Shown here: piece by piece, positions 8,498 through 16,772 of the stretch
Numbering within the stretch: position 1 is the stretch's first letter
Layout: each line of letters starts with the position of its first letter
Assembly: GCF_052072235.1 (NCBI RefSeq)
Contig: NZ_CM125436.1
Location: forward strand, 5,698,001-5,762,000
From: Brevibacillus_D fluminis_A
Lineage (GTDB): Bacteria; Bacillota; Bacilli; Brevibacillales; Brevibacillaceae
Length of the DNA stretch: 64,000 nt
Direction of reading: 5' to 3'
Program-made: the position numbers and the translations under genes
The notes under the pieces: model-generated
Databases searched by the model: none
Told to the model about the DNA's origin: nothing
What the model saw: the letters and a program-made list of their open reading frames with translations, nothing else

Positions 8498-9142
8498 ATG
8501 TATGCCAATCGACGCATTTTACTGTTTAGCGGCGGCAATCTGGGCGACTGGGCCGTAACGGACATTCAGCCAGACGATGTTCTGGTGGGAATCGACCGCG
8601 GTGCGCTCTTTTTGGTCCGGCGCGGCCTTGCCCCCCATTTTGCCTTGGGCGATTTCGACTCGGTTACCGCAGAAGAGCTGCAGGAAATCAAAAACAGCTG
8701 CCCGGAGCTGGACGCCTGCGATCCGATCATGAAGGATCTGACCGATACGGAGATGGGCTTTTTCTGGGCCCTTAGGCATCGGCCTCGGGAAATCGTTCTG
8801 CTAGGTGTGCTTGGCACCCGCTTCGACCATAGCCTGGCGAATGTGCATCTGCTGCGCATCGCCCTGGAGCAAGGCATTCCGTGCCGCATCGTCGACGAAA
8901 CCAACGAGCTGCTTTTGATCGATCGCACGGTGCAGCTTCGCAAAAGCCGCTTCTCCCACGTCTCACTCCTGCCGCTCACCATGGATGTGACGGGAATCAC
9001 GCTCACAGGCTTTCAATACCCGCTGCACAAGGCGACTCTCACCATCGGACAGTCGCTTGGCATCAGCAATGTGCTGGTTGCCGATACGGGGACGGTAGAG
9101 ATCGACAGCGGCTATCTGCTTGTCATCCAAAGCCGCGATTAA
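8498..9142 (+). CDS. thiN: Thiamine pyrophosphokinase
   Basis: A 214-residue soluble enzyme that transfers pyrophosphate from ATP to thiamine to form thiamine diphosphate. The conserved motifs GDFDS (51-55), TDTEMG (about 82-87) and GTRFDHSLAN are all present, and the C-terminal beta-barrel region ends normally. AAAGAGGG precedes the ATG. It has its own promoter and terminator, so it is monocistronic. No TPP riboswitch is visible upstream, which fits a salvage step rather than de novo synthesis. Confidence 0.92.
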   Translation: MYANRRILLFSGGNLGDWAVTDIQPDDVLVGIDRGALFLVRRGLAPHFALGDFDSVTAEELQEIKNSCPELDACDPIMKDLTDTEMGFFWALRHRPREIVLLGVLGTRFDHSLANVHLLRIALEQGIPCRIVDETNELLLIDRTVQLRKSRFSHVSLLPLTMDVTGITLTGFQYPLHKATLTIGQSLGISNVLVADTGTVEIDSGYLLVIQSRD

Positions 9143-9151
9143 CCCTCTATA

Positions 9152-9206
9152 CGCAAAAAAGCATTCCGCTCCACCGTTGTCATGTGGAAAGGGATGCTTT
9201 TTTACG
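9152..9206. terminator. Bidirectional intrinsic terminator
   Basis: AAAAAAGCATTCC pairs with GGGATGCTTTTTT. It lies between the convergent thiN and pseudouridine synthase genes. Confidence 0.85.
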
Positions 9207-9213
9207 TGTAGAC

Positions 9214-9912
9214 TTACTGCCGATACCCGATTTGGGCAAACAACGTTTTCAGTTCCTTCGGCTCGAGATTGCGCCATGTCCCTTTTTTCAGGTTGCCCAG
9301 CTGGATGTTCATGATCCGCACGCGCTTCAGCCGCTTTACCTGGTAGCCAAACGCTTCGCACATGCGCCGGATTTGCCGGTTCAACCCTTGCGTCAAGATG
9401 ATTTGGAAGACATACTCATCCACCTGTTGAACCTTGCAGCGCTTGGTGACCGTCCCCAAAATTTTGACGCCGGAGGCCATGCCACGCAAAAACTCGGGCG
9501 TGATGCGCTTGTCTACCGTGACGATGTACTCTTTTTCATGATTGTTCTCGGCGCGCAAAATTTTGTTCACGATGTCCCCGTCATTGGTCATCAAAATCAG
9601 ACCTTCCGAATCCTTATCCAGCCGCCCAATCGGGAAAATGCGCTCGCGGTGGTTGACGAAATCGACGATATTGCCCTGAACGTGCTGCTCTGTCGTACAG
9701 GTGATGCCGACAGGCTTGTGCACGGCGATGTAGACCGGCGCTTTTTTCGCACCGATCGGTTTGCCGTCGACCCGCACATCGTCGCCCGGCTCTGCCTGGC
9801 TGCCCAGGTCGGCAATGACCCCGTTGATGGTCACCCGCTTGCTTTCGATCCACTTGTCCGCTTCACGCCTCGAACAGACACCCGTTTCGCTAATGAATTT
9901 GTTGATCCTCAT
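9214..9912 (-). CDS. RluF-like 23S rRNA pseudouridine synthase
   Basis: A 232-residue RsuA/RluB/RluF-family enzyme that isomerises uridine to pseudouridine in ribosomal RNA. The S4 RNA-binding domain covers about 1-60 (MRINKFISETGVCSRREADK). The catalytic Asp99 lies in GRLDKDSEGL, and 'GLNRQIRRMCEAFGYQVKRLKRVRI' spans the conserved basic end of the catalytic domain. The pattern 'TTEQHVQGNIVDFVNH' favours the RluF branch over RsuA. Exact target uridine is inferred from family. The 5' side borders a hairpin cluster. Confidence 0.88.
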   Translation of the reverse strand: MRINKFISETGVCSRREADKWIESKRVTINGVIADLGSQAEPGDDVRVDGKPIGAKKAPVYIAVHKPVGITCTTEQHVQGNIVDFVNHRERIFPIGRLDKDSEGLILMTNDGDIVNKILRAENNHEKEYIVTVDKRITPEFLRGMASGVKILGTVTKRCKVQQVDEYVFQIILTQGLNRQIRRMCEAFGYQVKRLKRVRIMNIQLGNLKKGTWRNLEPKELKTLFAQIGYRQ

Positions 9913-9947
9913 CGGAAGCTTTTCACCTTCTTCGTCTTAGCCTTGCA

Positions 9948-10047
9948 AAAACGGTCATAACCGTTTTCCCCCTCTCATCGGGGGACAAAAGTGCTGACCG
10001 CAAGCGGTCACATTCAATCTAATGAAAAACGTCGAGACGTTTTTCAT
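9948..10047. repeat. Cluster of four tandem perfect inverted repeats
   Basis: Four separate hairpins occur in 100 bp: AAAACGGT-CATA-ACCGTTTT (9948-9967); TCCCCC-N7-GGGGGA (9967-9985); TGACCGC-AA-GCGGTCA (9995-10010); and ATGAAAAACGTC-GA-GACGTTTTTCAT (10022-10047). They fill the gap between the divergent pseudouridine synthase and MATE genes. They do not read as ordinary terminators, because both flanking genes point away. Confidence 0.75.
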
Positions 10048-10127
10048 AAAAAAAATACAATCGATAGAAGCTATTTTGGCGTTTCTCTGTTATGATTTCA
10101 GGGAGCAAACATGAGGAAGTGATCGTT

Positions 10128-11516
10128 GTGCCAACCGCTTTGGGGGAGGAGGGGCAAACTTCCCTCCGCACCAAAATTTCTATCATTCTCACTTTAGCAT
10201 TGCCTGCCATGACGGAGCAAATCCTGCAGGCACTGGTCGGCTTCGTCGATATTTTGTTCGTTTCCCGGCTGGGCAGCGTCGAGGTAGCCGCTGCCGGCGT
10301 CGCCAACGCGTTCATGTCGGTTTATATGGCCGTCAGCCTGGCGATGGGGGTATCGGCCTCTTCCCTGATCACCCGCAGCATCGGTGCCGGAGATTATGAG
10401 CGGGCGCGCGGGATTGCCCGGCAATCGATCTTTTTGGCTGTTCTGTTGGGCGTTTTGTTCGGGATCATCACGTTTCTGTTTGCCGAACCGCTGCTGCAGC
10501 TGATGGGGGCAGAACCCACCGTGCTCAAGGATGGAGCCGCCTACTTCCGAATCGTCGGAATTCCCACTATTTTCATGTCGATCATGATTATCGCCGGCAG
10601 CATCATTCGAGCGAGCGGCAATACCAAAACGCCGATGAAAGTGAGCCTGTGGGTCAATTTGATCCACATTCCGTTCGATTATATATTCATTTACGGAATC
10701 GGGCAATTCGCCGGTCTGGGCGTGTCCGGTGCAGCGTGTGCGACAGTCCTCGCCCGCGCGATCGGCAGCGTCGCCTTGCTGTACTCGCTGAAAAAATCCG
10801 ATCTCGCTATTTTTTCCAAGCATCCGAGTGACCCTCCGTATACCAGAAGCCCGTTTACCATGCCGATTCTCAAGCTGTCCACGCCGGTCATGATCGAGCG
10901 ACTCTTGATGCGGTTCGGCGTCATTCTCTACTATAGCCTGATCATCAATATCGGCACCAACGCCTATGCCGCCCATATGATCGCTTCTAACATGGAAATG
11001 ATGGTAGTGCTGGCTGGTGTCGGCTTCGAGGTGGCCACCTCCATCCTGGTTGGACAGCTGGTGGGCGCAAAAAGGTTCTCTGAATCGCGATCCTATGCCT
11101 TTCTCAACATGGGCTTGGCGACTTGTCTGATGACGATCGTGGGCATCCTGCTCTTTGTGTTCGCCCCCCTGATCGCTTCCTTTTTCACCACTGACCCGGT
11201 GATTGCCAACATGGTCGTGATCGCCCTGCGCTTTATGGCCGCCTATCAGCCTGGATTGGCGATGCTGTTGATACTCACCAGCTCGCTCCAAGGGTCCGGC
11301 GATACGAAGACACCGATGTACAGCACCTTCATCGGCATGTGGCTCGTGCGGATGGCCTGCATCTATCTACTCGGAATCCACTTGGGCTGGGGCATTACCG
11401 GCGTATGGCTGGGCATTACCCTTGATGTATATGTCCGGGCCATCTTCCTGTTCTTCCGCTTCCACAGCCGCTTCCGTAAAATGGCCATGACAGAAGGAAA
11501 AGGCATCCCCGCATAG
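10128..11516 (+). CDS. MATE family multidrug/sodium antiporter
   Basis: A 462-residue integral membrane protein with 12 predicted segments in two homologous halves. The first half starts 'KISIILTLALPAMTEQILQALVGFVDILFVSRLGS', the classic MATE opening (shown only in short pieces here: PAMTEQ, VDILFVSRLG). The sequence 'GSGDTKTPM' near residue 395 repeats 'ASGNTKTPM' near 180, as expected for the pseudo-symmetric family. These exporters use Na+ or H+ gradients to expel cationic compounds. The GTG at 10128 is chosen because GAGGAAG lies 8 bases before it; a longer frame starts at 10092. Substrate unknown. Confidence 0.88.
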   Translation: MPTALGEEGQTSLRTKISIILTLALPAMTEQILQALVGFVDILFVSRLGSVEVAAAGVANAFMSVYMAVSLAMGVSASSLITRSIGAGDYERARGIARQSIFLAVLLGVLFGIITFLFAEPLLQLMGAEPTVLKDGAAYFRIVGIPTIFMSIMIIAGSIIRASGNTKTPMKVSLWVNLIHIPFDYIFIYGIGQFAGLGVSGAACATVLARAIGSVALLYSLKKSDLAIFSKHPSDPPYTRSPFTMPILKLSTPVMIERLLMRFGVILYYSLIINIGTNAYAAHMIASNMEMMVVLAGVGFEVATSILVGQLVGAKRFSESRSYAFLNMGLATCLMTIVGILLFVFAPLIASFFTTDPVIANMVVIALRFMAAYQPGLAMLLILTSSLQGSGDTKTPMYSTFIGMWLVRMACIYLLGIHLGWGITGVWLGITLDVYVRAIFLFFRFHSRFRKMAMTEGKGIPA

Positions 11517-11611
11517 TTTTATTAAAAACGCGAGGGTTTCTGCGTTAAATTGTGAATGATCGTTCTGCATAGAAACTACCACAACTTAGAAAATAAGTAT
11601 GGAGGTGCTTC

Positions 11612-12340
11612 ATGCAGAAAATTATGTTGTTATTCGTAGCTTTGCTCATTGCTTTTGTACCTGTTGCTAACGCTAGTCAAGACGACGAAGTCGAACCATT
11701 TACATGGGATGGAAAGTTTCTCGACGTACTAAAAAAAGTAGATATTCCCGTATATATTCCTTCTCATGTAGCATCATCTAAATTTTCTCGACAGCTGGGG
11801 CCTTTATTCGTGAGCAAGTTGGAAGCAAGCAAAGACCGTTATTTGTTCCAAATTTCGCGACAAAGAGTCCTTGATGGACAATCAAGAACTCTTACTTTCG
11901 ATGTAATGACGATGTCAGCAGGAACTTTACCTAATTATCGAAAACAGCCTTTCTCCACATACGAATCATTTGAGATACCGGAAGGAACCATTACGTTCAA
12001 CGGGTTTGAGATGGATTACTTCGCTAACAAGAGGGCATTTATCTGGAAGGCCAATGGCTGGGAATACTTAGTATGGGCAGAGAGTACCAACAATGCTTTT
12101 ACGATCATAAAGCGTGTTATGGCAACCATACCAAAGGGAACTACTCCTGTTACTGGTGCGACAAAAGGACAAATTACAGTCATTGAAACAAATGAGTGCG
12201 TCTGTTCGGATGCTGGCTGGTCTTATGATAACGGAAAAACGTGGTACATTATCACTGGACGAACAACACCAGAGCAATTAACAAAAATAGTAAAGTCTAT
12301 GGTTCAAGTGGATACAAGATTACGTAATTGGCGTTCCTGA
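11612..12340 (+). CDS. Unrecognised secreted or surface protein, AT-rich
   Basis: A 242-residue protein with a clear signal peptide (MQKIMLLFVALLIAFVPVANA, cleavage about residue 21). GGAGG precedes the ATG. I do not recognise the family. The region 'FEMDYFANKRAFIWKANGWEYLVWAES' followed by 'IIKRVMATIP' faintly resembles DUF4367-type domains, where a predicted value is tested by a conserved Trp-rich strand; this is weak. Two Cys residues in 'ECVCSD' could form a disulfide or bind metal. Base composition is clearly more AT-rich than neighbours, a possible sign of transfer. It stands alone between two terminators. Confidence 0.6.
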   Translation: MQKIMLLFVALLIAFVPVANASQDDEVEPFTWDGKFLDVLKKVDIPVYIPSHVASSKFSRQLGPLFVSKLEASKDRYLFQISRQRVLDGQSRTLTFDVMTMSAGTLPNYRKQPFSTYESFEIPEGTITFNGFEMDYFANKRAFIWKANGWEYLVWAESTNNAFTIIKRVMATIPKGTTPVTGATKGQITVIETNECVCSDAGWSYDNGKTWYIITGRTTPEQLTKIVKSMVQVDTRLRNWRS

Positions 12341-12379
12341 TTCCGTTTAAAATATTGGTGCATCATTAGGCAATTGATC

Positions 12380-12434
12380 AAAGGGATGAGAAATGTTAAA
12401 GAGGTAATACCCTCCATGCATTTCTCATCCCTTT
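12380..12434 (+). terminator. Intrinsic terminator with 16-bp stem
   Basis: AAAGGGATGAGAAATG (12380-12395) pairs perfectly with CATTTCTCATCCCTTT (12419-12434). Confidence 0.8.
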
Positions 12435-12509
12435 ATAAAATAGTTAACATTGTATTCAATTGCTTGTTTTTGTTAGCTATAGTCGATTTGCTAACTCTTT
12501 CATGCTTGC

Positions 12510-13124
12510 TTATGCTTTCTTTCTAAAAAAACCAATGATCGCAACGAGCAGAGCCAAGCCTGCAAGCACGGTCGGCAGCGTATTGCTGCTTCCGCCCGTT
12601 TGTGCGGCGGCTTGGGCTGGTGCAGCCGTTTGCGCAGCCCCGTGATCATCCTCGCCCGCACCTGCATTCACGGTCGTTACCGATGCCGGCGTTTTGGAAT
12701 CTTTGTCACCGGTCCACTCGACCGTTTCCCCGTCCGCATACGTTTGATACGCTTTCCATGTCAGTTCGCCCGTTTCCTTCGGATTGGCGCCCACGAACGC
12801 GAACTCCATGAATTCATGCGGCTTCAGACCACCCGCTGTCGCCGTCCACGTGATGGCTTTGTTCCGCCCCTCCGAGTCTTTCTCGAAAGCATAGTCCCAC
12901 CCGGCAATCGGCATTACCGTGCTTACTTTCACATTGTCCGGGAATTCCAGACGCACTTTTGTGGTGTTCACATCTTTTTCAACCGGTACGCGGACAGTGT
13001 ATTTTTCATAGGCTCCGGTCTTCGTTTCTTTCGGGTACACGTTCACGTGCGCTTGCGCTGTAGTGGCCAGTGCCAAAATAGCGCCCGACAACAGAATACT
13101 GCTCAACCATCTTTGTACTTTCAT
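12510..13124 (-). CDS. ycnI: YcnI-family copper-binding protein (DUF1775)
   Basis: A 204-residue exported protein. The signal peptide ends at TAQA, leaving a mature N-terminal His (HVNVYPKE); in characterised YcnI the N-terminal His and a Trp form a mononuclear Cu(II) site, and a Trp is present in PIAGWDYAF. The DUF1775 domain covers about 30-150, a low-complexity Ala/Gln linker follows, and a C-terminal helix ending GFFRKKA anchors it to the membrane. The ATG at 13124 overlaps the stop of the copCD gene (ATGA), so translation is coupled. The role is inferred to be handing copper to the CopCD importer. Confidence 0.9.
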   Translation of the reverse strand: MKVQRWLSSILLSGAILALATTAQAHVNVYPKETKTGAYEKYTVRVPVEKDVNTTKVRLEFPDNVKVSTVMPIAGWDYAFEKDSEGRNKAITWTATAGGLKPHEFMEFAFVGANPKETGELTWKAYQTYADGETVEWTGDKDSKTPASVTTVNAGAGEDDHGAAQTAAPAQAAAQTGGSSNTLPTVLAGLALLVAIIGFFRKKA

Positions 13125-14425
13125 TTCGATTCCCCCTGTTCGTATTCCACATGTTGATGATCGTGCGAAGCGGCAGGAAGCGGATACTGCGTTTGGCTCA
13201 TCCATACGCCTGCCAGCAGGGCGATCAGCCCCAAGATTGTTTCTGCGCGCAAAAGCGTCTGTTTCAAAGATTCGCCGCCACGCCAGCTTCTCGTCTGGCG
13301 CCAAGCGAGGAAAAGCATTGCAGCCACAACAAGCAGCTTGCCGAGCAGCAGGCAGCTCCATGTTCCAATACTGCCGATGATGCTGGCACAATCGGTCTGG
13401 ATCACAAGCAGCACCGCACCGGATGCCAATGTGCAGAAAGCGGCAACCGCCACCAAGCGCAGGAAAAACGCTTTGAACGACGCATTGTCACGCTTGCCCT
13501 GCACGCTGATCAACACCAGGTAAAGCAGGGCCCCTAGCCAGAGCGACACGGTCCAAACATGCATGACGCGCGCGAGGATCGATAGTGCCAGCGGTTCGAT
13601 TCCCCACGCATGGCCGCCCAATGCCTGGACCGTCACGGCCAGCAGCCACATGGTGATGTACCATCCTGTTTCCATCTTCGGAATTGCCATAAGCAGCAGG
13701 AGCAACGTCGATACGAGAATCATGACGGCAAACGGCGACTGCCCAAGCAACCCCCAGTCGCCATTCAGCAGCGCTTTCGTAAGATTGACTTCCGGCAATG
13801 TCGCCTCATACAGCAGCCACAGCATAAGCATGCCAAGCAATGGCAGCAACCAGCTGTACATCACGTTTTTGCCCAGTATCTCCCGGAAGGACGGCAGCGA
13901 ATGCTTGGCTGCCCGCCATGAGACAAAAGCCAAACCGCCCATCAACAGGATCAATCCTTGCGTCACATAACGGATCACAATCAAGAACAGGTTGTTCAGC
14001 GATGCTGCGTATTTCGCATTCGGGTTTTCATTCGGCATTTTCACACTCGCGCTTTTGGCACCGACGGAAAACAGCAGCGTATCTTTGACCGGATGACCAT
14101 CCTCCGAGACGACCGACCATACAACCGTATAGGAGCCCTGCGCCAGCTTGGGCAGATCGGCGTAAACCGTCGATGCATCGCCGCGCTGCAGCTTCGGCTT
14201 TTCAATGCTTATTTCATTTGCGTTCCAATCGTACAAGCGGATGGAAACCAAATCCGGTTCCAACGTTTCGGTGAAACGCAACGCTATTTTCGTTGGCGCA
14301 TCTTTGACAATCTCCCCGTTTTTCGGGCTTGTTTCCACCAATCCGGCATGTGCCGATACGCATAGCGTCTGTAAGCACAGGAGAAAAAGGATAGCGAACG
14401 TGAGAACCATCCTGATGTGTTTCAT
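13121..14425 (-). CDS. ycnJ: CopC-CopD fusion copper importer (YcnJ-like)
   Basis: A 434-residue fusion. After a signal peptide ending in VSA, the mature protein starts with HAGLVETSPKNG, the CopC His-brace N-terminus, and 'VSEDGHPVKDTLLFSVG' closes the CopC domain at about 115. The rest is a CopD membrane domain of about eight helices (150-410). The family imports copper under limitation in B. subtilis. The ATG at 14425 is preferred over 14467 since GGGGTG lies at correct distance and the signal peptide then starts MKHIRM. It is the first gene of a two-gene operon with ycnI. I see no third copper-sensor gene (YcnK) next to it. Confidence 0.9.
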   Translation of the reverse strand: MKHIRMVLTFAILFLLCLQTLCVSAHAGLVETSPKNGEIVKDAPTKIALRFTETLEPDLVSIRLYDWNANEISIEKPKLQRGDASTVYADLPKLAQGSYTVVWSVVSEDGHPVKDTLLFSVGAKSASVKMPNENPNAKYAASLNNLFLIVIRYVTQGLILLMGGLAFVSWRAAKHSLPSFREILGKNVMYSWLLPLLGMLMLWLLYEATLPEVNLTKALLNGDWGLLGQSPFAVMILVSTLLLLLMAIPKMETGWYITMWLLAVTVQALGGHAWGIEPLALSILARVMHVWTVSLWLGALLYLVLISVQGKRDNASFKAFFLRLVAVAAFCTLASGAVLLVIQTDCASIIGSIGTWSCLLLGKLLVVAAMLFLAWRQTRSWRGGESLKQTLLRAETILGLIALLAGVWMSQTQYPLPAASHDHQHVEYEQGESK

Positions 14426-14462
14426 CGCCATCACCCCATCCGTCTCATCTTTTTCCTTTACG

Positions 14463-14471
14463 ATCATAGCA
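14463..14471 (-). promoter_or_regulatory. Possible extended -10 promoter of the copper operon
   Basis: On the minus strand TTTGCTATGAT gives TATGAT (14463-14468) with an upstream TGC, an extended -10. No good -35 is visible. Confidence 0.35.
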
Positions 14472-14564
14472 AATTACCCGTTCGGTTCGTATGGCCCAAC
14501 CGGGCTATAAACCCCGTCTATCATTCGTCCACTTTGTTACAAGCCGGACAATTTTCAGGCGAAC

Positions 14565-14596
14565 AAAGAAAAAAACAACCAGAATCGCTGGTTGTT
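14565..14596 (-). terminator. Intrinsic terminator of the aldehyde dehydrogenase operon
   Basis: AACAACCAG-AATCG-CTGGTTGTT (14574-14596) followed on the minus strand by eight or more T. Confidence 0.85.
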
Positions 14597-14640
14597 AACA
14601 TTTTTGACAATCATTCCATTTTTATTTACGAACGTCTTGT

Positions 14641-15003
14641 TTATGGATTGAGCGCCTTCCACTCTTCGTCCGTGTAGATGCGGGAGCGAGTCAAAAAGCG
14701 CACTCCTTCCGGTCCTTCGAGGGAAAACATACCGCCGCGACCAGGCACGACATCAATGATCAGCTGCGTATGCTTCCAATACTCGAATTGCGCCTGACTC
14801 ATATAAAACGGGCAACCGCCGATCTCCCCGAGGAGCACATCATAATCGCCAATCAGGAAATCCCCCTTCGGATAGCACATCGGCGAACTGCCGTCGCAGC
14901 AGCCCCCGGACTGGTGAAACAACAGGGGGCCATGCTTGGCTTGCAGCTTTTCAATCAACGCCAAAGCCGTATCGGTTGCTAAAACACGCTTTACCGTTTC
15001 CAT
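14641..15003 (-). CDS. DUF779 family protein
   Basis: A 120-residue protein of unknown activity. The conserved Cys cluster 'GGCCDGSSPMCYP' at about 34-46 suggests a metal or redox site. DUF779 genes are known to sit beside ExaC-type acetaldehyde dehydrogenases, exactly as here: it starts 12 bases after the dehydrogenase stop, in the same operon and under the same sigma-54 promoter. It may help assemble or regulate the enzyme; this is inference. Confidence 0.85.
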   Translation of the reverse strand: METVKRVLATDTALALIEKLQAKHGPLLFHQSGGCCDGSSPMCYPKGDFLIGDYDVLLGEIGGCPFYMSQAQFEYWKHTQLIIDVVPGRGGMFSLEGPEGVRFLTRSRIYTDEEWKALNP

Positions 15004-15015
15004 CTTCAGCCTCTA

Positions 15016-16536
15016 TTAAAAGAAGCCGAGTGCATTTTGGCTGTAGCTAACCAGCAAGTTTTTGGTTTGTTGGTAGTGGCTCAGCATCATTTTGTGGTTT
15101 TCGCGGCCGATACCGGAAACTTTATAGCCGCCGAACGCAGCATGTGCCGGGTATGCATGGTAGCAGTTGGTCCATACGCGACCTGCCTGAATGCTGCGGC
15201 CCAGGTTGTATGCTGTGTTGATGTCACGCGTCCACAAGCCTGCGCCCAAACCGTACAGCGTGTCGTTTGCGATGGACAGTGCTTCTTCGGCATCTTTGAA
15301 CGTTGTAACCGAAACGACCGGTCCGAAAATTTCTTCTTGGAAGATGCGCATTTTGTTGTGGCCTTTGAAGACGGTCGGCTGGATGTAGTAGCCGCCAGCC
15401 AAATCGCCCTCAAGCGCTTGACGCTGACCACCGATGAGGCATTCTGCCCCTTCTTGCTTGCCGATATCGATGTAGGACAGGATTTTTTCTACCTGTTCCG
15501 TCGATGCTTGAGCACCGATCATCGTTTCCGTATCGAGCGGATTGCCTTGCTTGATTTTTGCCACGCGCGCAATCGCTCTTTCCATGAATTGATCGTAAAT
15601 GCTTTCCTGGATCAGGGCGCGGGATGGGCATGTGCACACCTCGCCTTGATTCAGTGCAAACAAGACGAAACCTTCCAACGCTTTATCGAAGAACGCATCG
15701 TCTTTCGCAAACACGTCTTCAAAGAAGATGTTCGGCGATTTTCCGCCCAGCTCCAATGTGACCGGGATAATGTTTTGCGATGCGTATTGCATGATCAGGC
15801 GGCCGGTTGTGGTTTCACCCGTAAAGGCGATTTTGGAGATCCGGTTGCTGGATGCCAGCGGTTTGCCTGCCTCCAGACCGAAACCGTTGACGACGTTCAC
15901 AACGCCAGCTGGCAGCAGATCGCCGATCAGTTCCAACAGTACCATGATCGATGCAGGCGTTTGTTCTGCCGGTTTCAGGACGACGCAGTTGCCCGCCGCA
16001 AGCGCAGGAGCAAGCTTCCATGTCGCCATCAGGATCGGGAAGTTCCAAGGAATGATTTGACCCACTACGCCCAATGGCTCATGGAAATGGTAAGCCACTG
16101 TCGAATCATCGATTTGGGACAGTGCGCCTTCCTGCGAACGGATGCAGCCGGCAAAATAACGGAAATGGTCGATCGCCAGCGGAATGTCCGCAGCCAGCGT
16201 CTCTCTTACCGGCTTGCCGTTATCCCATGTTTCCGCTACCGCAAGCGTTTCCAAATTTGCTTCCATGCGATCTGCGATTTTATTCAAAATGAGGGCTCTT
16301 TCCGTTACCGATGTGCGTCCCCATGCATCTTTTGCGGCATGTGCGGCATCCAGCGCCAGTTCGATATCTTCAGACGTGGAGCGCGCGATCTCGCAAAACA
16401 CTTTGCCTGTCACCGGTGAAACGTTTTCAAAATACTCGCCTTTAACCGGTGCGACCCATTTGCCACCGATGTAGTTTTCATAACGTGGTTTAAAAGTCAC
16501 TTTTGATCCAGGTTGTCCAGGTTGAGCATAAATCAT
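15016..16536 (-). CDS. NAD-dependent acetaldehyde dehydrogenase (ExaC/AcoD-like)
   Basis: A 506-residue aldehyde dehydrogenase that oxidises aldehydes, most likely acetaldehyde, to the acid. Active-site residues are Asn164 region (PWNFP), Glu262 in LELGGKSP and catalytic Cys301 in NQGEVCTCPSR. The ATG at 16536 has GAGGG 8 bases upstream; the open frame continues to 16746 but through the promoter region. ExaC-type enzymes pair with DUF779, as here. The promoter is of sigma-54 type, and the divergent neighbour is an AcoR-like activator, so expression is probably induced by ethanol, acetaldehyde or acetoin. Confidence 0.92.
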   Translation of the reverse strand: MIYAQPGQPGSKVTFKPRYENYIGGKWVAPVKGEYFENVSPVTGKVFCEIARSTSEDIELALDAAHAAKDAWGRTSVTERALILNKIADRMEANLETLAVAETWDNGKPVRETLAADIPLAIDHFRYFAGCIRSQEGALSQIDDSTVAYHFHEPLGVVGQIIPWNFPILMATWKLAPALAAGNCVVLKPAEQTPASIMVLLELIGDLLPAGVVNVVNGFGLEAGKPLASSNRISKIAFTGETTTGRLIMQYASQNIIPVTLELGGKSPNIFFEDVFAKDDAFFDKALEGFVLFALNQGEVCTCPSRALIQESIYDQFMERAIARVAKIKQGNPLDTETMIGAQASTEQVEKILSYIDIGKQEGAECLIGGQRQALEGDLAGGYYIQPTVFKGHNKMRIFQEEIFGPVVSVTTFKDAEEALSIANDTLYGLGAGLWTRDINTAYNLGRSIQAGRVWTNCYHAYPAHAAFGGYKVSGIGRENHKMMLSHYQQTKNLLVSYSQNALGFF

Positions 16537-16579
16537 CAAAAAACCCTCCCCATATGTAAATTTCTTTCGCTTTCTTAAA

Positions 16580-16597
16580 TAGCACGTATTATGCCAA
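16580..16597 (-). promoter_or_regulatory. Sigma-54 (SigL) promoter of the aldehyde dehydrogenase operon
   Basis: On the minus strand TTGGCATAATACGTGCTA gives the -24 GG (16594-16595) and -12 GC (16582-16583) separated by exactly 10 bp, as sigma-54 requires. It lies about 45 bp before the ATG at 16536. Confidence 0.8.
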
Positions 16598-16648
16598 CGT
16601 CCGTATGGCTGAATTTGCGCTTTTCGCTTCACGGCGACACTATCCAAA

Positions 16649-16688
16649 TGCTCCACTTTCGAACACCGAACTGTTCCATTTTCGAACA
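16649..16688. promoter_or_regulatory. Twin activator sites (UAS) for the sigma-54 activator
   Basis: On the minus strand two similar dyads occur: TGTTCGAAAATGGAACA (16672-16688) and TGTTCGAAAGTGGAGCA (16649-16665), both TGTTC-N7-GARCA. Their centres are 23 bp apart, near two helical turns, so two dimers could sit on one face. They lie upstream of the -24/-12 promoter and also close to the activator gene itself, which could be autoregulated. Confidence 0.7.
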
Positions 16689-16772
16689 ACTTTAGACTAT
16701 TCAGACAGTGATCGGACAAACATGCTATACTGATGACAAAGATCATTTAGGTGCGTAAGGGAGGGTTATTCC

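Noticed and set aside
10022..10047. The fourth hairpin as an ordinary terminator
   Set aside because: Both flanking genes are transcribed away from it, and the sequence after the stem on the plus strand is A-rich.
15037..16419. Long antisense open frame (460 codons) across the aldehyde dehydrogenase
   Set aside because: The protein is a codon-bias shadow with no recognisable domain; the opposite strand encodes a full dehydrogenase with active-site residues.
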